Assembly (NCBI GenBank): GCA_905214155.1
Contig: CAJMLC010000097.1
Span: 1 to 7,278, forward strand
DNA: 7,278 nt
Direction: 5' to 3'
Origin: an uncultured bacterium
GTDB taxonomy: Bacteria > Bacillota > Clostridia > Oscillospirales > Oscillospiraceae
The notes under the pieces were generated by a model. That model did not search any database and was not told the origin of the DNA. It saw only the letters and a list, made by a program, of their open reading frames with translations. The translations under genes and the position numbers were made by a program. Positions 1 to 5,755 of the stretch are shown piece by piece (position 1 is the first letter of the stretch; the number at the start of each line of letters is the position of its first letter).

Positions 1-38
1 TATACTGCTTTGTAGAAACTGACAAGGAGGTCTCACCC

Positions 39-617
39 ATGGAACACGACCCTTCGCTCGGCTGTCTCGTGATGGCGGCGGGCAGCGGGCGGCGCTTCGG
101 CGGCAACAAGCTGGCCGCCGATCTGGACGGCAAGACGCTCATCCGCCGCGCGCTCGAGGCGGTGCCCGCCGCGCAGTTCACCGCGGTCACGGTGGTGAGC
201 CAGTATGAGGACATTGAAGCGCTGGCCGGACAGTTCGGCTTCGCGGCCATCCACAACGACCGGCCCGACCTCGGCCTCAGCCATACCATCCGGCTCGGCA
301 CCGAGGCGATGCGCACTTGCGACGGCATCTTATATATGGTGGCCGACCAGCCGAAGCTCTGCCAGGAGACGGTCGCGCGCCTTGTGGAGGTTTTCCGGCA
401 GCACCCGGATAAGATCGTCGGCGCGGGGCATGATGGCCGCCGCGGCAACCCCAATCTCTTCCCGGCGAGATTTTTCTCCGAGTTGATGGCCATCACCGGC
501 GACCACGGCGGCAGCTCCGTTATCCGCGCGCACGAAGAAGCCTTCCTGCTCGTGGAGACCGATCCGGCCGAGCTCTTCGACTGCGACACGCCGGAGGCGC
601 TCGAATCGCTCCGATGA
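39..617 (+). CDS. mocA: MocA/YgfJ-type molybdenum cofactor nucleotidyltransferase
   Basis: A cytoplasmic 192-residue protein of the MobA-like NTP transferase fold. Family members transfer a nucleotide (CMP in E. coli MocA) to molybdopterin so that the cofactor can enter xanthine-dehydrogenase-type hydroxylases. The N-terminal nucleotide-binding loop reads VMAAGSGRRFGGNKL (residues 11-25). NDRPDLGLSHTIRLG (73-87) follows, then the metal-binding VADQP (101-105), GRRGNP (133-138), a GDHGGSSVI stretch near 154-162 and the C-terminal DCDTPEAL (181-188). Its length is normal for the family. The start is the ATG at 39, eight bases after AAGGAGG at 24-30. A hairpin follows the stop. The YgfJ subgroup is known from selenium-dependent molybdenum hydroxylase clusters; any partner hydroxylase gene would have to lie upstream of the window. 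The family assignment is firm. The exact nucleotide and target enzyme are inferred. Confidence 0.88.
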   Translation: MEHDPSLGCLVMAAGSGRRFGGNKLAADLDGKTLIRRALEAVPAAQFTAVTVVSQYEDIEALAGQFGFAAIHNDRPDLGLSHTIRLGTEAMRTCDGILYMVADQPKLCQETVARLVEVFRQHPDKIVGAGHDGRRGNPNLFPARFFSELMAITGDHGGSSVIRAHEEAFLLVETDPAELFDCDTPEALESLR

Positions 618-637
618 CCCGTGAGACCCGAAAATAC

Positions 638-674
638 ACGGCGCCGCGCATCCTGCCCGGATGCGCGGCGCTGT
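638..674 (+). terminator. Hairpin after mocA, possible intrinsic terminator
   Basis: The arms at 641-653 and 659-671 are perfect 13-base reverse complements around a 5-base loop. They extend outward by a G-T pair, a C-G pair and an A-T pair. The hairpin starts 21 bases after the mocA stop. The bases that follow (TTGTGATC) are a poor T-tract. On the opposite strand the hairpin runs into TATTTTC, so it may work weakly in either direction or act only as an mRNA 3'-end stabiliser. Confidence 0.5.
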
Positions 675-690
675 TGTGATCTCATACTTG

Positions 691-851
691 GGCAGCACCA
701 CACAATTGCGTCGGCGCGCTTCGCCGGATCTTTTCCGCCAATTCTGCGGTTTGAAAAACTTGAGATACATAAAGTATATCTGCGTTTTCCAAACCTTGCC
801 TCGACGAAAAACTTCTCGCCGAATCTGCTTGCCGAATTGTGCGATGCTGCC
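691..851. repeat. Long imperfect palindrome, MITE-like or intergenic hairpin element
   Basis: Two arms of about 75 bases (691-767 and 777-851) are imperfect reverse complements around a 9-base loop (768-776). The outer ends are strongest: 691-707 against 835-851 match at 15 of 17 positions, beginning GGCAGCA and ending TGCTGCC. The loop-proximal part is also strong: 748-759 against 784-795 match at 11 of 12, followed by AGATA/TATCT. The middle of the arms aligns with small gaps. No obvious target-site duplication flanks it. Short open frames run through it on both strands, but they have no convincing ribosome binding site and simply mirror the symmetry. It resembles a miniature inverted-repeat element or a transcribed long hairpin. 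Its copy number in the genome cannot be judged from one window. Confidence 0.7.
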
Positions 852-1005
852 TAAAATTTTGTTAGCTTTACAAACACTTTGTTGATTTTCCCCAAGATTG
901 CGTACAAACTTTTTTGCAGATTTGCGGTCCGGTTTGCATTTACTTGAATTGTAAAATATGCTACAATAAAGCCATTATAAGGTGTTCGCAGCCTGAAAAG
1001 AAAGG
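852..1005 (+). other. AT-rich leader region upstream of the ABC operon
   Basis: This part of the 397-base gap between mocA and the ABC operon is clearly more AT-rich than its surroundings, which fits a promoter region. Beyond the promoter at 939-967 I see only weak structure: TTTGT and ACAAA as a small inverted pair (858-874) and the heptamer TACAAAC occurring twice (869-875 and 903-909). I looked for a purine riboswitch or other aptamer and saw none. Confidence 0.5.
939..967 (+). promoter_or_regulatory. Predicted sigma-A promoter with extended -10 for the ABC operon
   Basis: TTTACT at 939-944 matches the -35 consensus at four of six positions. A 17-base spacer leads to TACAAT at 962-967, which matches the -10 consensus at five of six positions. 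TG at 959-960 supplies the extended -10 motif, which can offset a weak -35. Transcription would start near 974, leaving an untranslated leader of about 40 bases before the first ABC gene. Confidence 0.65.
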
Positions 1006-1006
1006 A
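1001..1006 (+). promoter_or_regulatory. Ribosome binding site that favours a TTG start
   Basis: AAAGGA at 1001-1006 directly abuts or overlaps the in-frame ATG at 1006, which is too close to serve it. It lies eight bases before an in-frame TTG at 1015, which is normal spacing. The ATG could only use the weaker purine run GAAAAG further upstream. Confidence 0.55.
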
Positions 1007-1014
1007 TGACAGCC

Positions 1015-2550
1015 TTGGAAACTGTTTGCGCGATCGAATTGAGACACATCACCAAACGTTTTGGCTCTGTCGTCGCCAACGATGGGATCGATCTGGCCAT
1101 CAATTATGGAGAGATCCTCTCCCTGCTTGGCGAAAACGGCAGCGGCAAGACCACGCTGATGAATATGCTCGCAGGCATCTACTTCCCGGATGACGGCGAG
1201 ATCCTGATTGGCGGGAAGCCGGTCTCGATCCGAAGCCCGAAGGACGCATTCGACAACAAGATCGGCATGATCCACCAGCATTATAAGCTGATCGACGTAT
1301 TCACCGCCGCGGAAAATATCGTCCTCGGCCTCCACGAGGGGCAGAAGCTCGACATGGCCGCGACCAACAAAAAGGTCCAGGAGATCTGCGACCGGTACGG
1401 ATTCGACATCGACCCGACCCAGAAGATCTACGACATGTCCGTCTCGCAGAAGCAGACCGTCGAGATCGTCAAGGTCCTCTACCGCGGCGCTGACGTCCTG
1501 ATCCTCGACGAGCCGACCGCTGTTCTGACCCCGCAGGAGACGGACAAGCTCTTCCAGGTGCTGCGCAACATGCGCGCCGACGGCAAGGCCATCATCATCA
1601 TTACCCACAAGCTGCACGAGGTCATGGCCCTGTCCGACAAGGTCGCCGTCCTGCGCAAGGGCAAGTACATCGGCACGGTCAACACCGCAGAGACGAACCC
1701 GCAGGCCCTGACCGACATGATGGTCGGCCGCGCGGTCGCCCTGAACATCGACCGGCCCCGGTATGAAAACCCCGTGCCGCGCCTCGCGGTGCAGCACCTC
1801 ACGTGTCTCGACGCCGAGGGCGTGAAAAAGCTCGACGACGTGACGTTCACCGCCATGGGCGGCGAGATCCTCGGCATCGCGGGCATCGCCGGCTCCGGCC
1901 AGAAGGAACTGCTCGAGGCCATCGCGGGCCTGCATCCCGCGGTCTCCGGCGCGTCCATCGTCTATACCCCGGTCGACGGCCAGCCGCGCGAGATCATCGG
2001 CAAGACGCCGATGCAGATCAAAAAGGCGGGCGTCGCCCTTGCCTTCGTCCCGGAAGACCGGCTCGGCATGGGCCTGGTCGGCTCGATGGGCATGACGGGC
2101 AACATGATGCTCCGCTCCTGGCGCAAGGGCAAGAGCGCCTTTGTCAACCGCAAGGACCCGAACGAGCTGGCCCTGCAGGTCTGGAAAGAGCTGGAGGTCG
2201 TCACGCCGAGCGCAGACTATCCCGTCCGGCGCCTCTCCGGCGGCAACGTGCAGAAGGTGCTCGTCGGCCGCGAGATCGCGTCCAGCCCCTCGGTGCTCAT
2301 GAGCGCCTACGCCGTGCGCGGCCTCGACATCAACACCTCCTATACCATCTATAACCTCATGACCGAACAGAAGATGCGCGGCGCAGCCGTCATCTACGTC
2401 GGTGAAGACCTCGACGTGCTGCTCGAGCTCTGCGACCGGATCCTCGTCCTCTGCGGCGGCAAGGTGTCCGGCATCGTCGACGGCCGGGCCGTCACGAAGG
2501 AAGAGATCGGTCTTATGATGACCAAGGTCGGCGGGAAGGAGGAAGCATAA
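1015..2550 (+). CDS. Nucleoside-type ABC importer, double-NBD ATPase (YufO/NupO-like)
   Basis: A cytoplasmic ATPase of 511 residues with two fused nucleotide-binding domains, the layout of sugar and BmpA-type nucleoside importers. NBD1 has Walker A GENGSGKT (about 39-46), the Q-loop in GMIHQHYKL (Q88) typical of the YufO group, a degenerate signature MSVSQKQ (about 141-147), Walker B VLILDE (161-166) and switch histidine H198. NBD2 has a Walker A in which the lysine is Gln (GIAGSGQ, about 290-296), a canonical LSGGNVQ signature (407-413) and a Walker B that lacks the Asp-Glu pair (LMSAYAVRGLD). NBD2 degeneracy is usual in this family, so one competent ATP site per pair is expected. I preferred the TTG start because of Shine-Dalgarno spacing; the ATG at 1006 would add three residues. 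The stop overlaps the next start (TAATG). The substrate is probably a purine or pyrimidine nucleoside, inferred from the family. Confidence 0.9.
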   Translation: METVCAIELRHITKRFGSVVANDGIDLAINYGEILSLLGENGSGKTTLMNMLAGIYFPDDGEILIGGKPVSIRSPKDAFDNKIGMIHQHYKLIDVFTAAENIVLGLHEGQKLDMAATNKKVQEICDRYGFDIDPTQKIYDMSVSQKQTVEIVKVLYRGADVLILDEPTAVLTPQETDKLFQVLRNMRADGKAIIIITHKLHEVMALSDKVAVLRKGKYIGTVNTAETNPQALTDMMVGRAVALNIDRPRYENPVPRLAVQHLTCLDAEGVKKLDDVTFTAMGGEILGIAGIAGSGQKELLEAIAGLHPAVSGASIVYTPVDGQPREIIGKTPMQIKKAGVALAFVPEDRLGMGLVGSMGMTGNMMLRSWRKGKSAFVNRKDPNELALQVWKELEVVTPSADYPVRRLSGGNVQKVLVGREIASSPSVLMSAYAVRGLDINTSYTIYNLMTEQKMRGAAVIYVGEDLDVLLELCDRILVLCGGKVSGIVDGRAVTKEEIGLMMTKVGGKEEA

Positions 2551-3659
2551 TGCATCACAACGAAACAAAGACGCCCCTGATCCGTCTCGCCAAGCGCGGG
2601 ATGATGGAGCCGTGGAAAGCCTGGTGCATCCGCGTCGGCTCCATCCTTGTGGCGCTGCTTCTGGGCGGACTGGTCATGTCCATCGCCCTGCCGGAAGGCT
2701 CGAATATTTTCTCCGCCTACGGCACGATCGTCGAGGGCGCGCTCGGCAAAAAGACCGCCATCCGCCAGACCATCAAGCTGGCCGTGCCGCTGCTCGGCAC
2801 GGCGCTGGCCATCGCCCCGTGCTTCAAGATGCGCTTCTGGAACATCGGCGCCGAGGGCCAGATCACGGCGGGCGCCATGGCCGCATCCTATTTCGCGCTG
2901 TACTGCTACGACAAGATGTCCTCCCCGGTGCTGCTGATCGTCATGGGCGTGTCTGCGGCGCTGCTCGGCGGCATCTGGGCGTTCATCCCCGGCTTCTTCA
3001 AGGCCAAGTGGAATACGAACGAAACGCTCTTCACCCTCATGATGAACTATATCATGATCGGCATTGTCCGCTGGCTCAAGGGCGGTCCGTGGGAAGGCCG
3101 TCCCGGCTCGCAGATCATCCCGAACTTTGACAAGGCCGCCGTCCTGCCGAAGGTCTTCGGCGTCCACTGCGGCTGGATCATCGTGCTGGTGCTGGTCGTG
3201 TTCATGCACATCTACATGAAATACACCAAGCACGGCTATGAGATCGCCGTCATCGGCGACTCGGTCAACACCGCGCGCTACGCCGGCATGAACGTCGGCC
3301 GCATCATGATGCGCACCATGTTCCTCTCCGGCGCGATCTGCGGCCTCGTCGGCTTCATGGTCGCCTCCGGTGCGAACATGACCCTGTCCGATACCGTCGC
3401 GGCGGGCAACGGCTTCACGGCCATCACCGTCGCCTGGCTCTCGCAGCTCAACGCCTTCGCGATGATCGTCATTTCGCTCATGCTCGCCATCCTGTCCAAG
3501 GGCGCGGAGACCTTGCAGACGCGCCTGATGGTGCCGACGTCGATCTCCGACATCATCACCGGCATCCTGCTGTTCTGCATGCTCGGCTGCGAGTTCTTCA
3601 TCAACTATCAGATCATCTTCCGCGGCAAGTCCAGTGCAAAGGAGGGCGCAAAGGTATGA
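2550..3659 (+). CDS. ABC importer permease 1 (YufP/NupP-like, BPD_transp_2 family)
   Basis: A 369-residue inner-membrane permease that forms half of the translocation channel. After a short basic cytoplasmic N-terminus the first membrane segment spans about residues 28-47. Family landmarks are FKMRFWNIGAEGQ (92-104), KWNTNETLFTLMMNYI (153-168; family members usually have NE-x-TLMLNYI), GDSVNTARYAGMNV (236-249) and GNGFTAITVAWL (286-297). Hydrophobic segments continue to a short charged C-terminal tail. The ATG shares one base with the stop of the ATPase gene and has AAGGAGG at 2536-2542, so the two genes are translationally coupled. Its length is usual for the first permease of yufNOPQ-type systems. 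Substrate specificity cannot be read from the sequence. Confidence 0.9.
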   Translation: MHHNETKTPLIRLAKRGMMEPWKAWCIRVGSILVALLLGGLVMSIALPEGSNIFSAYGTIVEGALGKKTAIRQTIKLAVPLLGTALAIAPCFKMRFWNIGAEGQITAGAMAASYFALYCYDKMSSPVLLIVMGVSAALLGGIWAFIPGFFKAKWNTNETLFTLMMNYIMIGIVRWLKGGPWEGRPGSQIIPNFDKAAVLPKVFGVHCGWIIVLVLVVFMHIYMKYTKHGYEIAVIGDSVNTARYAGMNVGRIMMRTMFLSGAICGLVGFMVASGANMTLSDTVAAGNGFTAITVAWLSQLNAFAMIVISLMLAILSKGAETLQTRLMVPTSISDIITGILLFCMLGCEFFINYQIIFRGKSSAKEGAKV

Positions 3660-4645
3660 TGAATACGATCATTTCCCTGATCGCGGCTGCCGTCACATTC
3701 GGCACTGTTCTGATGTACGGCACGCTGGGCGAAGTCCTCACCGAGCGCTCCGGCAACCTCAACCTCGGCGTCGAGGGCATCATGTTCATGGGCGGCGCGT
3801 TTGGTCTCGGCGGTGTGTTCTACTATGAGCAGGCCGTCGGCGAGGCCAATTCGAGCGCAGCCGTCGCGCTGCTCATCGCGCTGGCCTCGGCCTTCGCAGC
3901 GGGCGCGATCGCCTCGCTGATCTTCTCGTTCCTGACCATCACGCTCCGCGCGAACCAGAACGTCACCGGCCTCGCCCTCACCATCTTCGGCACGGGCGTC
4001 GGCCAGTTCACCGGCGAATATATGCGCGTCCATCAGGGCGGCTATGTCGCCCTGAGCAACCACCTCAAGGAGTTCTTCTCCAAGTCCATCTTCCCGCAGG
4101 GGTTGCAGAATATCCCCGTCGCGGGCAAGCTGCTGTTCAGCCACAGCCTGTTCTTCTATCTGGCGCTCGTGCTGGCGGTCATCATGTGGTGGTTCCTGTA
4201 TAAGACCCGTACCGGCCTGCATCTCCGCTCCGTCGGCGAAAATCCCGCCACGGCGGACGCCGCGGGCATCAACGTCACGAAGTTCAAATACCTCTCCACG
4301 ATCATCGGCGGCGGCATCTCCGCCATCGGCGGCATGGTCTACATCGTGACGACCGCGGGCTGCGTCTGGAACCACGAGGGCCTCTCCGGCGTCGGCTGGC
4401 TGGCCGTCGCACTGGTCATCTTCTGCATGTGGCATCCGCTGTCGGCGATCTGGGGCTCGATCTTCTTCGGCGCGCTGATGATCCTGTATCTCCGACTGAT
4501 CATCCCCTTCATCCCGACCCAGCTCTATAAGATCCTGCCGTATCTCGTCACGGTCATCGTGCTGGTCATCTCCAGCATGCGCAACAACAAGGAAAAGCAG
4601 CCGCCCGCCTCGCTGGGCCTGCCATATTTCCGCGAGGATCGTTAA
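3656..4645 (+). CDS. ABC importer permease 2 (YufQ/NupQ-like, BPD_transp_2 family)
   Basis: The second integral-membrane subunit, 329 residues, pairing with permease 1. The N-terminal landmark GTLGEVLTERSGNLNLGVEG (22-41) is diagnostic for the YufQ subgroup. RANQNVTGLALTIFGTG (98-114), the cytoplasmic coupling region TGLHLRSVGENPATADAAG (186-204), GVGWLAVALVIF (245-256) and the C-terminal LGLPYFRED (320-328) follow. The ATG overlaps the preceding stop by four bases (ATGA). GGAGG at 3641-3645 lies ten bases upstream, so the start at 3656 is better placed than the next ATG at 3659. A strong terminator follows the stop, so the operon ends here with no lipoprotein or enzyme gene behind it. Confidence 0.9.
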   Translation: MMNTIISLIAAAVTFGTVLMYGTLGEVLTERSGNLNLGVEGIMFMGGAFGLGGVFYYEQAVGEANSSAAVALLIALASAFAAGAIASLIFSFLTITLRANQNVTGLALTIFGTGVGQFTGEYMRVHQGGYVALSNHLKEFFSKSIFPQGLQNIPVAGKLLFSHSLFFYLALVLAVIMWWFLYKTRTGLHLRSVGENPATADAAGINVTKFKYLSTIIGGGISAIGGMVYIVTTAGCVWNHEGLSGVGWLAVALVIFCMWHPLSAIWGSIFFGALMILYLRLIIPFIPTQLYKILPYLVTVIVLVISSMRNNKEKQPPASLGLPYFREDR

Positions 4646-4651
4646 ACATCA

Positions 4652-4685
4652 AACAAGGACGCTGCCGCCCGGCAGCGTCCTTGTT
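4652..4685 (+). terminator. Intrinsic terminator of the ABC operon
   Basis: The arms at 4652-4666 and 4671-4685 are perfect 15-base reverse complements with a 4-base loop (GCCC). The base of the stem is A/T (AACAA pairing with TTGTT), and TTGTTCATTT forms the T-rich side. It begins seven bases after the stop of permease 2. Confidence 0.9.
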
Positions 4686-4707
4686 CATTTCCCCGCCGCA
4701 TCGCTTG

Positions 4708-4824
4708 CAGGGGCGGACGCCCCTGTCCGCCCTCGTCCCCGCCGCAGCGGCTTGCCTCCCCTGAAAGGGGAGGCGGCACGGCACAGCCGTGACGGAGAGG
4801 TCGACGGGCGGCCAATGGTCGCCC
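4708..4824. repeat. Chain of short GC-rich hairpins, probable dispersed intergenic repeat
   Basis: Between the converging ABC operon and nadE lie successive short palindromes: 4708-4715 with 4718-4725 (or alternatively 4711-4718 with 4725-4732), 4741-4745 with 4747-4751, 4754-4762 with 4766-4774 (GCCTCCCCT and its complement), 4777-4782 with 4786-4791 (CACGGC and its complement), and 4806-4813 with 4817-4824 (one G-T pair). Such modules, especially the GCCTCCCCT hairpin followed by CACGGC and GACGGAGAGG, look to me like intergenic repeats I recall from Oscillospirales genomes. That recollection has not been tested here. No reading frame in this stretch is convincing. Confidence 0.6.
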
Positions 4825-4861
4825 CTACAAGCCACATTGAAAACTTTATATCGTACAGAAA

Positions 4862-4885
4862 AACACCGCCCTCCCGGGCGGTGTT
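4862..4885 (-). terminator. Intrinsic terminator of nadE
   Basis: The arms at 4862-4871 and 4876-4885 are perfect 10-base reverse complements with a 4-base loop. Read on the minus strand, the hairpin begins eight bases after the nadE stop and runs straight into TTTTTCTGT, a proper T-tract. Confidence 0.9.
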
Positions 4886-4893
4886 CGTTGATC

Positions 4894-5622
4894 TTATCCC
4901 TGATAGGTGGCTGCGCCGGTGCGCTTGTGCTCCGAGCGCTTGTGGAACCGGTCGATGACCGCAAGGTCAGCTTCCTCGCCTTCGCCGGTCAGGAGGAAGC
5001 GGTCGATCGCCGCGTAGGTCACGCCCATCTCGGCTTCGTCGGTCTGCCCCTCGAAGAGGCCGGCGGACGGCGCCTTGTCGATGATGCTCTGCGGCGCGTT
5101 CAGATAGCGGAGGAACTCGTAGATCTCGGTGACGGTCAGATCGGCGATCGGGTTGAGATCGTATGCGCCGTCGCCCCATTTTGTGAAGTAGCCCATGTAC
5201 GCCTCGGAGCGGTTGCCCGTTCCGGCGACGAGACGGCCCTCCGCCGCGGCCACGGCATAGACCGTCGCCATGCGCAGGCGCGGGTTGATGTTGGTCAGGG
5301 CCTGCTGGTTCAGCTCCGTCACCTGGCTGAGCGCCTTGACCAGCGTCTGCTTCGTCTCGGTGATGTCGACGGTGCGGTTTTCAATGCCGAACTGCTTTGC
5401 CACCTCGCCGCCGTCGTCCATGTCGATGCCGAAGTTCCGCTTCGACTCGCACGGCATCATGATGCCGACGGTGTTGTCACACGCCTTTTTGCAGAGGATC
5501 CCGACGAGGGCGGAATCCTTGCCGCCGGAGTTGCCGAAAACAATGCCCTTCGCACCGGACTTGCTCAGCACGTCCTGGATGAATGCCACCCGTTTTTCCA
5601 ATTCTACCGCATAATCACGCAT
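4894..5622 (-). CDS. nadE: NH3-dependent NAD+ synthetase
   Basis: A cytoplasmic 242-residue enzyme that adenylates nicotinic acid adenine dinucleotide with ATP and amidates it to NAD+, the last step of NAD synthesis. The N-type ATP pyrophosphatase loop is SGGKDS (32-37). NPRLRMATVYAVA (113-125), GTGNRSE (134-140), GYFTKWGDGAYDLNPIADL (144-162) and KAPSAGLFEGQTDE (183-196) are the conserved substrate and ATP contacts. No N-terminal nitrilase or glutaminase domain is present, so free ammonia is the expected nitrogen donor. The length fits the short bacterial form. The ATG has AAGGAGG (5632-5638 on the minus strand) nine bases upstream. It is a single-gene unit with its own promoter and terminator, converging on the ABC operon and divergent from the YhhN gene. 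Confidence 0.94.
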   Translation of the reverse strand: MRDYAVELEKRVAFIQDVLSKSGAKGIVFGNSGGKDSALVGILCKKACDNTVGIMMPCESKRNFGIDMDDGGEVAKQFGIENRTVDITETKQTLVKALSQVTELNQQALTNINPRLRMATVYAVAAAEGRLVAGTGNRSEAYMGYFTKWGDGAYDLNPIADLTVTEIYEFLRYLNAPQSIIDKAPSAGLFEGQTDEAEMGVTYAAIDRFLLTGEGEEADLAVIDRFHKRSEHKRTGAATYQG

Positions 5623-5651
5623 GGTATTACGCCTCCTTGGCCGTTTTTTCT

Positions 5652-5680
5652 ATCTTACGCCATGTTGGGGCCGCTGTCAA
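5652..5680 (-). promoter_or_regulatory. Predicted sigma-A promoter of nadE
   Basis: On the minus strand TTGACA (5675-5680) is a perfect -35 box. A 17-base spacer separates it from TAAGAT (5652-5657), a good -10. Transcription would start near 5645, leaving a short leader of about 20 bases. The -35 box lies in the left arm of the inverted repeat at 5673-5705. Confidence 0.85.
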
Positions 5681-5705
5681 TTTCTTTTCCGACGAAATTG
5701 ACAGC
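5673..5705. promoter_or_regulatory. Perfect inverted repeat carrying both divergent -35 boxes
   Basis: The arms at 5673-5684 and 5694-5705 are perfect 12-base reverse complements (GCTGTCAATTTC and its complement), separated by nine bases. Each arm contains the TTGACA -35 box of one of the two divergent promoters. The symmetry extends beyond the six bases of the -35 box, so it may also be an operator bound by a dimeric regulator. No regulator can be named from the sequence. Confidence 0.65.
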
Positions 5706-5726
5706 TTTTCCCGCCTGTGATATGAT
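5698..5726 (+). promoter_or_regulatory. Predicted sigma-A promoter of the YhhN-family gene
   Basis: TTGACA at 5698-5703 is a perfect -35 box. A 17-base spacer leads to TATGAT at 5721-5726, five of six matches to the -10 consensus. Transcription would start near 5733, about 23 bases before the ATG, with the ribosome binding site inside that leader. Confidence 0.87.
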
Positions 5727-5755
5727 AAAATCGAGAAAACGGAAGGAGACTGCTC

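Noticed and set aside
330..770. A minus-strand frame overlapping mocA and the palindrome
   Set aside because: It covers most of mocA in antisense, contains the hairpin and half the palindrome, and has no ribosome binding site or recognisable family.
621..885. Short plus-strand frames across the palindrome
   Set aside because: They have no ribosome binding site, their composition is set by the inverted repeat, and similar frames occur on the other strand.
852..1005. A riboswitch, such as a purine aptamer, upstream of the ABC operon
   Set aside because: The predicted leader after the promoter is only about 40 bases, too short for an aptamer with an expression platform, and no purine-aptamer core or leader terminator was seen.
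961..2568. A 535-codon open frame on the minus strand opposite the ABC ATPase gene
   Set aside because: It is antisense to a gene with clear ABC motifs. Its translation is rich in Asp, His, Arg and Val, as expected from the complement of GC-rich codons, and it shows no recognisable domain.
4708..4824. A CRISPR array
   Set aside because: The palindromes differ in sequence, are not direct repeats, and do not alternate with spacers of constant length.
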